Of a DNA stretch of 64,000 bases, positions 42,579 through 52,136 are shown one piece after another. How positions within the stretch are numbered: position 1 is the stretch's first letter; every line of letters begins with the position of its first letter. Position numbers and translations under genes: made by a program. The notes beneath the pieces were generated by a model, which saw only the letters and a program-made list of their open reading frames with translations, did no database searches and was not told the origin of the DNA. The DNA comes from Bradyrhizobium erythrophlei (GTDB lineage: Bacteria > Pseudomonadota > Alphaproteobacteria > Rhizobiales > Xanthobacteraceae). The DNA is taken from NCBI GenBank assembly GCA_900129675.1, contig FSRD01000001.1, positions 6,251,501 to 6,315,500 of the forward strand. The letters are read 5' to 3'.

Positions 42579-43144
42579 GGCGAAACTCCTTCTGGAAGGC
42601 TCGTGATGAGCAACTCCTCCCGTGTCACCCTACAGTGTGATCGCAAGCGATTAATGCCCGCGGGGATCGAACATATGCTCGTTCATCTCACGGGCCCCCA
42701 TGACTTGCTCACATCGCTTGACGTCGATCGTGTGCGGGCGCGCTCGAAATAAGCTGACGTACCCAGTACCAATCGGTGCGTCGTTCGGCACGGCGGGCGG
42801 TAAGCGCGCAATCGATCAATTGTCCCATTCAGAGCCGCGTCGAGCTGCAGCTGCCGCTGCCGGCCGCGCAAATGCGATTGGAACGCGATGCGAGTCCAAA
42901 GGCTCGGCTTCGCCGCCGCCGCGCGCGATGGGTCCCGTCTTATGCGGCTGAGACGAATGAGCATATTTTTGAGCGATGCGGACATTCGCAAACCGATGCT
43001 GCTTCGTAAAAGCAACACGGCGGGGCGCTACTCCACGTCGACACTATGCCAAGGGTTGTTCGAACCGCTTCGCGGAGATGAAATTAAAAAGTGGAAAGAG
43101 TCACCAGTCACTTCAGCGTCGCACGTCTACAGAGGATAAAGGCC
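42579..43144. other. Gene-free stretch
   Basis: About 565 bp with no supported gene. Several overlapping frames are open on both strands because of high GC content, but none has a ribosome site plus a recognisable domain. Confidence 0.5.
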
Positions 43145-43630
43145 ATGACAGTTCATTTCCAAGTGGCAGAGAGGAGCGGTGGCTCCTACCGGCACCTAGC
43201 GTTGTTACGATGGTCTATGGTGGCCATCTTTATCTGGTTCGGAATACAAAAATTCACGCCTTATGCGGCCGAGGCCATCGCGCCCTTGATCGCTCACAGC
43301 CCATTTATGAGTTGGCTTAGCGTGTTCGGGGTAGGAGGCGAAGCCAAGATTGTCGGGACGATCGAACTGACGACCGCGGCAGCCTTGATTATCGGATCGG
43401 TGAACCCGGTAGCGTCTGCCTTGGGAGCGGCGATGGCTTGCGCAACCTTCTTCCTGACGACGTCTTTCGTTCTCAGCACGCCCGGCATCACGCAGATAAG
43501 CCCGTCGGGTTTCCCGATCATATCAACGCTGGTGGAGCAGTTTTTGCTAAAGGACGTCGCCCTGCTTGCTGCGTGCCTTACGCTGCTTCTCGCATCTTTG
43601 TCGCCGCGGCCTGCGGTGGGTTCGCGATAG
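43145..43630 (+). CDS. DUF417/YkgB family membrane protein
   Basis: Inner-membrane protein of 161 residues with four hydrophobic segments. It reads LRWSMVAIFIWFGIQKFTPY, then APLIAHSPFMSWL and GTIELTTAAALIIG, ending with FPIISTLVEQFLLKDVALLA. These are the conserved features of the YkgB/DUF417 family, which is linked to resistance to chlorine stress in enterobacteria. AGAGGAT lies upstream of the ATG at 43,145. IS relic DNA begins 38 bases after the stop. Confidence 0.82.
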   Translation: MTVHFQVAERSGGSYRHLALLRWSMVAIFIWFGIQKFTPYAAEAIAPLIAHSPFMSWLSVFGVGGEAKIVGTIELTTAAALIIGSVNPVASALGAAMACATFFLTTSFVLSTPGITQISPSGFPIISTLVEQFLLKDVALLAACLTLLLASLSPRPAVGSR

Positions 43631-43667
43631 CCGCGGATGTGGATGTGAATCGTATGACGCGACCGGC

Positions 43668-44035
43668 TGTCATTATCGGAAACTCAATCCGGCTAGCAAG
43701 TGAAGTCGAATCGGGCGATGCTCTTGGTTGATGAGAGATGTTTGCAGGCTGATTTGCTTGGCGCTGATCGGATTGTTCCCGTCGCGAGCGTCGCTGCAAG
43801 CAGAGATCTTGACGCTCCGTCATCAACTCAACGTGCTGCGACGTAAATCGCCGCAGCGACTAACCTTCACCAGCATCGACCGTCTGGTATTTGCCGGGTT
43901 GTATCGGCTGGCACCTGGCGTGCTGGACGCTTTGAAGATCGTCGCGCCGGAGACCGTGATCCGCTGGCATCGTGCCGGCTTCCGAGCGTATTGGCGCTGG
44001 AAATCAAAACCGCGCAGTGGCCGTCCAAAGACCCC
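43668..44035 (+). mobile_element. IS copy A, truncated (integrase-core family)
   Basis: The left end starts TGTCATTATCGGAAACTC and carries the N-terminal part of an integrase-core transposase (from ATG 43,728: EILTLRHQLNVLRRKSPQRL, then ETVIRWHRAGFRAYWRWKSK). The reading stops making sense exactly at 44,036, where the left end of copy B begins. The remaining two-thirds of copy A is absent on the far side, so it was lost. Confidence 0.8.
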
Positions 44036-45090
44036 TGTCCCTGTCGGAAACCTAATCCGGCTGGCAAGTGAGGCCGAATCGCGCAATGTTTCTGGCTTAT
44101 GAGAGAAGCTTGCGGCATGGTCTGGTCATCGTTGGGAGCTGAGATCCTGGTCCTTCGTCATCAGCTTAACATCCAGCGACGGCACCTGCCAAAGAGACTG
44201 ACTTTGAGTGCCATGGATCGCCTGATCTTTGTTGGGCTGTCTCGTTTGGCGCCAAGTACCCTCAATGCGCTAACGATTGTGAAGCCGGAGACTGTCGTCC
44301 GTTGGCATCTGCCGGGTTCAGATCGTACTGGCGCTGGAAATCACGACCTTGTTCCGGCCGACCGACAGTCGCGGTCGAAATACGACGGCTGATCCGCGAG
44401 ATGAGCATTGCCAATCCGCTGTGGGGAGCGCCTCGGATCCATAGCGAGTTGCTTAAGCTCGGCATCGAGATCGGCCAGACCAGCGTCGTGGTCAGGCGAA
44501 GACACCCGCCGTCCCAAGGCTGGAGAACCTTTATCCGCAATCATGTCGACGGCATCGCGGCGATGGATATGTTCGTCGTGCCGACAATCTCGTTTCGCCT
44601 GCTCTATGGATGTCTGATCATGGGGCACGGCCGGCGACATATTCTGTGGTTTGGCGTCACAGCGCATCCAACCGCAGAATGGATCGCAAATCAGGTCGCG
44701 CAAGCATGCGGTTGGGAGTAGGCTCCCCGCTATCTCATCCGTGACCGGGACGGGGCTTATGGTGAGGTCTATATCCGCAGACTCTGATCGATAGGCATTC
44801 GCGACCGGCCAACATCGCCGCGTTCCCCGTGGCAGAAAGCATATGCCGAAAGGCTGATCGGTTCGATTCGCAGGGAATGCATTGACCACGTCATTGTATT
44901 CAGCGAGCGCCACCTCCGTCACCTACTGCTCTGTTACATGAAATATTACAATGGGTCTCGCACGCATCTATCCCTGGAGAAAGATGCACCGGTCTCACGC
45001 GCCGTCGATCGCGCCGGGCACATTCTTTGTCGCCCAATCTTAGGCGGACTCCACCACCGATACTCCTGGATTTAATTTACGACAGGCACA
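44036..45090 (+). mobile_element. IS copy B, degenerate (integrase-core family)
   Basis: Left end TGTCCCTGTCGGAAACC and right end (complement) TGTGCCTGTCGTAAAT delimit 1055 bp. The transposase is broken: a deletion near the start (WSSLGAEILVLRHQLN), a frame change near 44,320, and stops at 44,718 and 44,786. Later parts read LIRDRDGAYGEVYIRRL, RLIGSIRRECIDHVIVF and KDAPVSRAVDRAGHILCR, matching the family. It cannot transpose by itself. The carbamoyltransferase gene ends 35 bases further right. Confidence 0.8.
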
Positions 45091-45124
45091 GCCGGTGGAA
45101 ACCAGCCCTATACCTGAAGAAGCG

Positions 45125-46954
45125 CTAATCCAAGTCGAAAGCGGAACTGTAATCCTGCTTGAGATCGGGATTCTGCTCGCTCTTGCGCAGCACGCAGTTG
45201 CCAACCACGAGCACATCCAGCTCGTTGCCCATGAAGCAGCGGAAAGCATCTTCCGGCGTGCAGACGATCGGCTCGCCGCGCACGTTGAAGCTGGTGTTGA
45301 CCAGCACGGAACACCCAGTCCGCGCCTTGAATCGTGTCAGCAGCCGATGAAAACGCGGATTGGTCTCCGTACTGACCGTCTGGATGCGGGCGGAATAATC
45401 GACATGGGTTACCGCGGGAATTTCCGAGCGCGTGATATTGAGCTTGTCGATGCCGAACAGCGACTGCTCCTCGGCGCTCATGGCGCGCCGCTTGTGCTTC
45501 GTCACGTCGGCGACGATCAGCATGTAGGGACTGTCTGAATCGAGCTCGAACCAGTCGGCGACGTCCTCGCGCAGCACGGCTGGCGCAAAGGGACGAAAAC
45601 TCTCGCGGTACTTCACCTTGAGATTGAGGTTCTTCTGCATGGTCGGCGGACGGGGATCGCCGAGGATCGAGCGCGCCCCCAGCGAGCGGGGGCCGAATTC
45701 CATGCGGCCCTGAAACCACCCCACCGCGAGCTGATCGGACAGCGCCTTTGCTGTTGCCTCGATCATGTCGTCCTCGTCCAGCACCGCAAAGCGCGCGCCG
45801 CAAGCGGTGAGCCTCCGTTCGATCTGGCTTTGCGAAAATTCCGGCCCGAGCAGTGCGCCGGACATTCCGTCGGTCGCAGCGATGTTGCGTGGCCCGCTCT
45901 TGAACTGATGGAAGGCCGCAAGCGCCGCGCCGACTGCGCCGCCTGCATCGCCTGCGGCGGGCTGAATCCAGAGGCGGTCAAATCTGCCGTCGCGCAGCAC
46001 CTTCCCATTGGCCACGCAATTGAGCGCCACACCGCCGGCAAGGCAGAGATTGCGCACACCAGATCGGCTCGCGAGACTGCGCGTCAGCCGCAACACCGCT
46101 TCCTCCAGTACAGCCTGAATAGAGGCCGCGACATCCATGTGGAACGACGTCAGCAATTGATCCGGCGACCGCACCGGCTGACCGAACAGCTTTGCGAACC
46201 GCTCGTTGGTCATGGTGAGGCCGGTGCAATAGTCGAAATAGGATATGTCGAGCCGGAATGATCCATCCGGCTTCAAGTCGATCAGATGATCCAGAATGAG
46301 CTCGGCGTATTTGGGCTCACCGTAAGGCGCCAATCCCATCACCTTGTACTCGCCGGAATTGACCTTGAAGCCGGTGTAATAGGTTATGGCCGAATAGAGC
46401 AGGCCGAGCGAATGGGGAAAGTGAATCTCCTGGAAGATTTCGAGACGGTTGCCGTCGCCGATTGCCGCCGACGTCGTCGCCCATTCGCCGACCCCGTCCA
46501 TGGTAAGAACTGCGGCCTTGTCGAATGGCGAGGGGTAGAAGGCAGATGCGGCGTGGCTCAGATGATGCTCGGCGAATAACAGTTTCTCGGATCCAAAATC
46601 CTCATCGAACTCCCGGAGTTCGTTCCGCAACAGACTTTTCTGGAACAGCTTCTCCTTGAGCCACAGCGGGATTGCCATCCGGAAGGAGCGGAAGCCGCGC
46701 GGCGCCAGCGCGACATAGGTTTCGAGCAAACGCTCGAATTTCAGGAATGGCTTTTCGTAGAACGCGACATGATCGATCTCTCGAAGCTTTGCGTCTGCAG
46801 CGTCCAGGCAGTAGCGAACCGCGTTGTGCGGAAACGAGGCATCGTGTTTCTTGCGGGTAAAGCGCTCCTCCTGCGCGGCTGCAACGATGCGGCCGTCCTC
46901 GACCAGCGCCGCAGCGCTGTCATGGTAGAAGGCAGAGATGCCGAGAATCCGCAT
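45125..46954 (-). CDS. Carbamoyltransferase, NodU/CmcH family
   Basis: Protein of 609 residues with an N-terminal ASKHA-type domain and a C-terminal YrdC-like domain, which together make carbamoyl-AMP and transfer the carbamoyl group to a hydroxyl. It starts MRILGISAFYHDSAAALVED. The metal site is in FAEHHLSHAASAFYPSPFDK. LCLAGGVALNCVANGKVL and WFQGRMEFGPRSLGARSIL are conserved, and the YrdC part has VNTSFNVRGEPIVCTPEDA. The start at 46,954 is five bases after the DUF5989 stop. Genes of this type carbamoylate Nod factors, antibiotics, saxitoxin or surface glycans; the neighbours here point to a glycan or exported glycoconjugate. Confidence 0.9.
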   Translation of the reverse strand: MRILGISAFYHDSAAALVEDGRIVAAAQEERFTRKKHDASFPHNAVRYCLDAADAKLREIDHVAFYEKPFLKFERLLETYVALAPRGFRSFRMAIPLWLKEKLFQKSLLRNELREFDEDFGSEKLLFAEHHLSHAASAFYPSPFDKAAVLTMDGVGEWATTSAAIGDGNRLEIFQEIHFPHSLGLLYSAITYYTGFKVNSGEYKVMGLAPYGEPKYAELILDHLIDLKPDGSFRLDISYFDYCTGLTMTNERFAKLFGQPVRSPDQLLTSFHMDVAASIQAVLEEAVLRLTRSLASRSGVRNLCLAGGVALNCVANGKVLRDGRFDRLWIQPAAGDAGGAVGAALAAFHQFKSGPRNIAATDGMSGALLGPEFSQSQIERRLTACGARFAVLDEDDMIEATAKALSDQLAVGWFQGRMEFGPRSLGARSILGDPRPPTMQKNLNLKVKYRESFRPFAPAVLREDVADWFELDSDSPYMLIVADVTKHKRRAMSAEEQSLFGIDKLNITRSEIPAVTHVDYSARIQTVSTETNPRFHRLLTRFKARTGCSVLVNTSFNVRGEPIVCTPEDAFRCFMGNELDVLVVGNCVLRKSEQNPDLKQDYSSAFDLD

Positions 46955-46959
46955 TTGCT

Positions 46960-47112
46960 TCAGAACAGCGTGTAGATGAACGGAGCGAACGCGCTGCCCT
47001 CCGTGAGCACGACGAGACCGCCGAATACCACCATCATGATCAGGATCGGCAGCAGCCAGAATTTCTTCCGTACGCGCATGAAGCGCCAAAGCTCAACCAG
47101 AAAATCCATCAT
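46960..47112 (-). CDS. DUF5989 family small membrane protein
   Basis: Protein of 50 residues with one strong membrane helix: MMDFLVELWRFMRVRKKFWL, then LPILIMMVVFGGLVVL. The basic RVRKKFW before the helix sets the orientation. DUF5989 proteins usually lie beside a carbamoyltransferase and an SxtJ-like protein, exactly as here. The ATG overlaps the SxtJ stop. It may anchor the transferase to the inner membrane; that is inference. Confidence 0.8.
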   Translation of the reverse strand: MMDFLVELWRFMRVRKKFWLLPILIMMVVFGGLVVLTEGSAFAPFIYTLF

Positions 47113-47537
47113 CAGAACTGCTCTCTCATCGTTTCCGGCGGCGGCCCCGGCGGACGCGCGATCCAATGGCTCTCCGCGCCGGGCTCGCGCTTCAGCCGCA
47201 GCAGATCCTTGCCGCGCAGTCGCATCGCGAGGCCAGTCGGCAAGATCGCGCCATAGAAGAGGAGACCCATGACGATCGGGTTGACGATCCTGTGCAGAAG
47301 CCCGCCGAGCTTCAACCACAGTCGATTGAGCGGATGAAGCGAGGACGGACGAATCCAGGCCGCGACCAGAAACAATACCGCAGCGCACAAAGTCCATGGC
47401 CACAGCCGGCCGAGATGCCAGCCGTTCACAAGGCTCACTAGCGCGAGCGCAACCGCCATCAGCCAACCGAACGTTCGATTCGATCCCGAAAGCGGTGCCT
47501 CTTCGCGGGTGAAACTCTCGTGCGTTGACTGCGGCAT
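47112..47537 (-). CDS. SxtJ-family membrane protein
   Basis: Protein of 141 residues with about three hydrophobic segments, including FGWLMAVALALVSLVNGWHL, WPWTLCAAVLFLVAAWI and RIVNPIVMGLLFYGAILPTG, followed by a charged tail with AMRLRGKDLLRLKREPGAES. This is the SxtJ type named from the saxitoxin cluster, found next to carbamoyltransferases in many bacteria. It is first of the three-gene minus-strand operon. The function is unknown. Confidence 0.82.
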   Translation of the reverse strand: MPQSTHESFTREEAPLSGSNRTFGWLMAVALALVSLVNGWHLGRLWPWTLCAAVLFLVAAWIRPSSLHPLNRLWLKLGGLLHRIVNPIVMGLLFYGAILPTGLAMRLRGKDLLRLKREPGAESHWIARPPGPPPETMREQF

Positions 47538-47724
47538 CAGAGCCGGCCACCTCTTTCGATATTCCGAGCTAGTCTATCAGGTGTCCGCCCCGAGGTCTTC
47601 GCTTCTTTGCCCTCTTGCGGGGCCACCTTGGCGGATCGGGGTTTGGCAATCGGAAGAGAGCACAGTCCTGCAACCAGCCAATCTATCTGTTGAGTCGCTC
47701 GAAGTGCATTTTTGGAGATGTTCA

Positions 47725-48870
47725 ATGAAGCGATGGTTTCGCCTCCTCGGACAGGCAGCGCTGCTGGTCATCACGTGGGCCGTCATTCTTGAGATCGGTT
47801 TGCGAATGCAGCAGCACTTCGGTCCATTGTACGATCTTGAAATGGCGAGGATCAATCTGAATTGGGAATCCGACGTCGTGAACCATCAGCCGACATCGGA
47901 AAACCAGAACCTGTGCATTTACGGCGATTCGACCGGCTTCAGCTACAAGAAGTCTTATGACGCGAACGGCATCAGGATCATCGACGATACGGCACTGCTG
48001 GCCGACTGCCGAAATCCAGCTTCGGTTTTGTTCCTTGGCGATTCCTTCATGGAAGGCTACGACGACCAGAACACCTTGCCGTATCACGTTGCAAAATATT
48101 TCAAGACCGAGCGGGGAGTTTGCCTAAAGACCTACAATGCCGGATTTACTTCTTACTCCCCGGCTATCTTCGTGCCACAAGCAAAGAAGCTCCTGCCGAT
48201 TGTGCGTCCCGACTATATCGTGGTGGACGTGGACGAGACCGATTTATACGACGACTTCGCTCGATATCGTAAGCTGATCGTCCGCAACGAACGCGGACAG
48301 AATGTCGGCGTCAAGGTTTCACCCATCGGACACGAATGCAGTGTTGGCCTAATGGAGGCTCGCGAGCATCCATTGTATCTGATGCGGTTTGTGGCCAAGG
48401 CCTGGATGTCCCTCGTCCACATGCCAGCGGGGATCAAGAAATACCGATCGGACGAACTCGTTCTTTTTTCCTATTCACAGGACCATGGCGCTGGTCTCGA
48501 ACAGAAATATTCAGAAGCACTTTCGAGCTTTAGGCAGAATCTGCAGGAGCTGGCTGACGTGCTAAAGGACTACGCCGGGGACGGGAGCCGGGTGCTGTTC
48601 ATCTTTCACCCACACCTTGAGCACTTGAAGCCCGACGCTGAGGGCCGCGTGTGGAGCGATCTCGTAAGCTCCACGGTGCAAAAAATGTGCATCGCCAACA
48701 ACTTTCTTTTCTTCAATGCCACCGCAACATTGAAGCAGCGGTTCGGATCGCACCCCGAGAATTTCTATTGGAGGCAAGGTGATATGCATTTTAGTTTTAA
48801 GGGATTGGAAGAATATTCCGCTGCGGTCGCAGCGTTTATGGCCGCCTCTATGATCAAACCGAAGGACTGA
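47725..48870 (+). CDS. SGNH/GDSL-type hydrolase with N-terminal membrane anchor
   Basis: Protein of 381 residues. The N-terminal hydrophobic segment (about 8-25, LLGQAALLVITWAVILEIGL) is a signal anchor or signal peptide. The catalytic Ser lies in SVLFLGDSFMEGYDDQN and the late Asp-His pair in GDMHFSFKGLEEYSAA. VVDVDETDLYDDFARY may carry the Asn/Gly block in altered form. Such periplasmic enzymes add or remove acyl groups on exported glycans. GGAG lies before the ATG at 47,725. It is divergent from the carbamoyltransferase operon, sharing a 190-bp promoter region, so both may modify the same polymer. Confidence 0.8.
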   Translation: MKRWFRLLGQAALLVITWAVILEIGLRMQQHFGPLYDLEMARINLNWESDVVNHQPTSENQNLCIYGDSTGFSYKKSYDANGIRIIDDTALLADCRNPASVLFLGDSFMEGYDDQNTLPYHVAKYFKTERGVCLKTYNAGFTSYSPAIFVPQAKKLLPIVRPDYIVVDVDETDLYDDFARYRKLIVRNERGQNVGVKVSPIGHECSVGLMEAREHPLYLMRFVAKAWMSLVHMPAGIKKYRSDELVLFSYSQDHGAGLEQKYSEALSSFRQNLQELADVLKDYAGDGSRVLFIFHPHLEHLKPDAEGRVWSDLVSSTVQKMCIANNFLFFNATATLKQRFGSHPENFYWRQGDMHFSFKGLEEYSAAVAAFMAASMIKPKD

Positions 48871-48983
48871 CCGTACCATCCCGTAGGTTCCAACTGGTCA
48901 TCAATCTCAAGACCGCAGTTGGCGGCGTCTCGGTTGCTGGGCGGCCAGCGCTGGCGGGTGCAATTTCGACTAATACCGACTGC

Positions 48984-50070
48984 TGTCACTGTCGTAAATC
49001 AAATCCGAACATATTGGTGGTGTAGCCCGCCGAGAACTGGGCGACAAAGAATGCTTCCGGCCCGTTCGACGGCGCGAGAAACCGGCGCGTCCTTCTTCAA
49101 GGATAGATGCGTGCGTACGTCATTGCAATATTTCAGGTAAGACAACAGTACGTGACGGAGGTGCCGCTCTCCGAACACAACAACGTGGTCTAGGCATTCC
49201 CGTCGGATAGAACCGATCAGCCGTTCGGCATATCCATTTTGCCACGGGGAGCGTGGCGACGTTGGTCGGTCGCGAATGCCCATCGATCGAAGTCGTCGGA
49301 TGAAGACATTGCCATAGGCCCGATCGCGATCGCGGATCAAATAGTGGGGAGCCCGTTCCCAGCCGAAAGCTTCCGTAATCTGATTTGCAATCCATTCTGC
49401 GGTCGGATGCGCTGTGACGCCGAGCCATACGATCTGTCGTCGGCCGTGCCCCACGATCAGCAGTCCATAGACGAAACGAGATTGTCGGCACGACGAACAG
49501 ATCCATCGCGGCGATGCCGTCGGCATGATTGCGGAGGAACGTCTTCCAGCCTTGGGACCGCGGACCTCTTCGCTTGGCCATGTATTTAGCCACGCTCGTC
49601 TGTCCGATCGCGATGTCGAGCTCAGCAGCTCTCCATGGATCCGTGGCGCTCCCCACAGTGGGTTGGCGATGCTCATCTCGTGGATCAGTCTGCGTATTTC
49701 CAGCGAAACTGTCGGCCGGCCACCACGAGGTCGCGACTTCCAGCGCCAGTACAAACGGAAGCCCGCACGGTGCCATTTGATTACGGTCCCGGGCCTAACC
49801 ATCGCAAGCGCATCAAGAACGCGAGGGAAGACGCGATAAAGACCAACGAACACCAATCGGTCGATGGCACCGAAGGTTTGTTTCTTGGGGGCGGTTCGTC
49901 GCAGAACAATGATCTGCTGCCGCAACGCTAAAATCTCTGCCTCGATCGCTGCCCGAGACCGAAACAGATCGACAACCGCCCAGACAATGAGCCTGACAAG
50001 ATCTCTCATTACAGATCGGCATCGCCCGATTCTCGGTCAACCGCCAGCCAATAGGTTTGCGACAGGGACA
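48984..50070 (-). mobile_element. IS copy C, 1087 bp, integrase-core family
   Basis: Ends are TGTCACTGTCGTAAATC at 48,984 and, on the minus strand, TGTCCCTGTCGCAAACC starting at 50,070, matching in 14 of 17 positions. The same ends bound copy B. The two flanks show no clear target duplication. The right boundary falls directly against a broken ligD gene. Confidence 0.82.
48999..50009 (-). pseudogene. Transposase of IS copy C with two compensating frameshifts
   Basis: A 336-residue frame looks intact but is not. After GAPRIHGELL it reads SSTSRSDRRAWLNTWPSEE to QSRF, nonsense for this family. In the next frame the same DNA reads LDIAIGQTSVAKYMAKRRGP, FLRNHADGIAAMDLFVVPTI, the true family text including a catalytic Asp. 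A one-base deletion near 49,625 opens and a five-base deletion near 49,460 closes the shifted stretch of about 55 codons. Downstream parts (TAHPTAEWIANQITEAFGWE, SPRSPWQNGYAERLIGSIRR) are normal. The product would lack a DDE residue, so I regard it as inactive. Confidence 0.75.
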
Positions 50071-50928
50071 CCGGGCTGGCGTCGTCAATTGAGAAGGTGC
50101 CGTCCGGCGCGCGCTGGATCCACGAGATCAAGTTCGATGGCTACCGCGTTCAGGTCCACCTGCGCGACGCTGCAGTCAAGGTGTTCACCGGGCGCGGGCA
50201 CGACTGGACCGGCGGCTTCAAAAAGATCGCGACTGACGCCTGGCACATGAACGCCGGTTCCGCCGTCATCGACGGCGAGATCGTCGTTCCGGCCGAGGAC
50301 GGCACCACCGACTTCGCCGTGCTGCAGAACGAACTGAAGGGCTAGTCCGTCCACCAGGATCGTGCTGGTGGCCTTCGACCTGCTTTATCTCAACGGCTAC
50401 GGCCTGCGGAAGCTGCCCCTGATCGAGCGCAAGGTGCACCTGAAGAAGATAATCAACGATACCGACATTCAGTTCAGCGACAGCTTCGAGGTCGACGGCC
50501 CGGAGATATACGCGCACGCCTGCAAGGTCGGGCTGGAGGGGGTCGTCTCGAAGGTGCGCGAGAGCCACTATGGCTCCGGCCGCAGCCGGGACTGGGTCAA
50601 GAAAACCTGCGCGCAGCGCGAGACCCTGACAATCGCCGGCTTCGCCCTCGACGGCAAAGACTGGGATGGCATCTATCTCGGCCGCCGCAAGGGCAAGGAC
50701 CTGATCTACGCCGGCAAGGTCGACCACGGCTTCGATAAGGTGTCCGTTGCCGACCTGCGCAAACGCCTGACGCCGCTGATCCGTAAGACCCAGCCCTACG
50801 CCAAGCGCATCGCGCATAAGGGCATCTGGGTCGAGCCGGAGTTGGTTGCCGAGATCGAATACCGCGCGATGTCCGCCGAGGGCAAAGTCCGGCATCCGTT
50901 TTTCAAGGGTTTGCGGGAAGATCTATGA
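50071..50928 (+). pseudogene. ligD: ligD ATP-dependent DNA ligase fragment, N-terminus lost beside an IS
   Basis: The text begins LASSIEKVPSGARWIHEIKF directly at the IS border. DGYR completes the EIKFDGYR nucleotidyl-transferase motif with its catalytic Lys. VIDGEIVVPAEDGTTDF follows, then a stop at 50,343 with a frame change. The next frame, from about 50,362, reads LVAFDLLYLNGYGLRKLPLI, VGLEGVVSKVRESHYGSGRS and WVKKTC, then the OB-fold part to the stop at 50,928. It is the ligase domain of a LigD-type end-joining ligase without any nuclease or primase domain. It cannot be functional as a single protein. Confidence 0.82.
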
Positions 50929-51089
50929 CCGAGTCAAGTGCCGTAGAAGCAGAAGCGGCACATGTCATCACCGAGCACCGACACGTCCTTGACGCGCTCG
51001 TGACGAGGCTCTGCGACAAGCGAACCCTAAACGGCCACGAGGTACTTACTATCATCAATCGCGCGGCCGGTAAGGCGGTCAGCGCATGA
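50925..51089 (+). CDS. Small hypothetical protein coupled to the ligD fragment
   Basis: Frame of 54 residues: MTESSAVEAEAAHVITEHRH, VLDALVTRLCDKRTLNGHEV, LTIINRAAGKAVSA. ATGA overlaps the ligase stop. The segment with 'L-x-x-K-R-T-L-N-G-x-E-V-x-x-I' recalls the C-terminal tail of FtsH-type proteins, but the match is short. I do not assign a function. Confidence 0.4.
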   Translation: MTESSAVEAEAAHVITEHRHVLDALVTRLCDKRTLNGHEVLTIINRAAGKAVSA

Positions 51090-51317
51090 TTGATCATTGA
51101 ATACGACGCGGTTTTTTTCCTTCTACCGCGTCGGAGCTGAGCGGGAGTACCCGGACTCAGTGACGACGACGCGGTAGGCGAGGCAAGGGCAACTCTCCAT
51201 AACAGCGTCAGCCGCTTCTCAGAGACCCTGCCGCGACGGCAAATCATGTTTACTGTTCCGCCGCTGGAACCAAAGTCCCACCGCATTATTATTTGTCTAA
51301 AATAATGGAGGAACATC

Positions 51318-51848
51318 ATGATTTCCAAATGTCTTGCAATAGCATTCCTGACTACCGCGTTGATGACCGGCGCGGCGTCGGCGCAAACAGCCGCAAACAA
51401 AATGGATTCGGCTACCAGTGGTGTGATGCACAAGGAGGGTGAATGGCGCGCATCCAAACTCCTCGGCGTCAATGTGTATAATGAAGCAAACGAGAAGATC
51501 GGCGACATCAACGACGTGATTTTGGATAGGTCGGGCAAGGTAGCCAATGTCATTCTAGGTGTGGGCGGCGTTCTCGGCGTGGGCGAACACTACGTGGCAA
51601 TCGCCTTCGATAAGCTGAAATGGGTTGACCAGCCGGTAACTTCGACAACTGCCTCAACAACATCCGCCCCGGCGAATGCTCCTGCAACTACTACGGCTCC
51701 AGACGGCGCCACGCGAACCACCACCGGTGCCGCAACTACCACCACGACCACCACCATCACCAGCGCCAATAAGAATTGGTATCCCGATCACGCGGTGTAC
51801 AACGCCACCAAGGATGAATTGAAGGCCATGCCGGAGTTTAAGTACTAA
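51318..51848 (+). CDS. Secreted PRC-barrel protein with Thr-rich linker
   Basis: Protein of 176 residues. Signal peptide MISKCLAIAFLTTALMTGAA then SAQ, cleavage likely after ASA. The PRC-barrel domain spans about 40-100, with RASKLLGVNVYNEANEKIGD, INDVILDRSGKVANVILGVG and HYVAIAFDKLKW. Then comes a stretch of about 45 residues that is mostly Thr, Ala and Ser, and a C-terminal YNATKDELKAMPEFKY typical of these rhizobial proteins. GGAGGA lies before the ATG. Likely a periplasmic stress or envelope protein; the exact role is unknown. Confidence 0.82.
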   Translation: MISKCLAIAFLTTALMTGAASAQTAANKMDSATSGVMHKEGEWRASKLLGVNVYNEANEKIGDINDVILDRSGKVANVILGVGGVLGVGEHYVAIAFDKLKWVDQPVTSTTASTTSAPANAPATTTAPDGATRTTTGAATTTTTTTITSANKNWYPDHAVYNATKDELKAMPEFKY

Positions 51849-52136
51849 GGTCGCGGTCTTCCATCACAAAGCGAAGCCGCCAATAGCCAATGATTGGCGG
51901 ACGGTAGCGACCGGCAGGAATTGGAGCTGCGGGCTTGAATAAGCGCGGCGATTGGCCGCCGGGCCTGTCGATCCGCGGACCAAAGAGAGATTGCAAAACC
52001 TCGATTGCGATCTGGAAGAACAATTTAGGCCCCCTCAGTTGATGGCTACGTTCACGCTCTCCCGCGTGAGCGGTCCCAGAGGGATGGATGCTGTCCGGTA
52101 AGTCACGGACCGGGGCAAATCCTCAGAGCCGCATCA
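51849..52136. other. Gene-free stretch
   Basis: I see no gene in these 288 bp. Confidence 0.4.

Noticed and set aside
42683..43018. 111-residue minus-strand frame
   Set aside because: Arg/Ser-rich composition, no ribosome site and no family match by eye.
45125..46954. nodU as a firm gene name
   Set aside because: No nod genes or nod box lie nearby, and the DUF5989/SxtJ partners point to a different carbamoyltransferase group.
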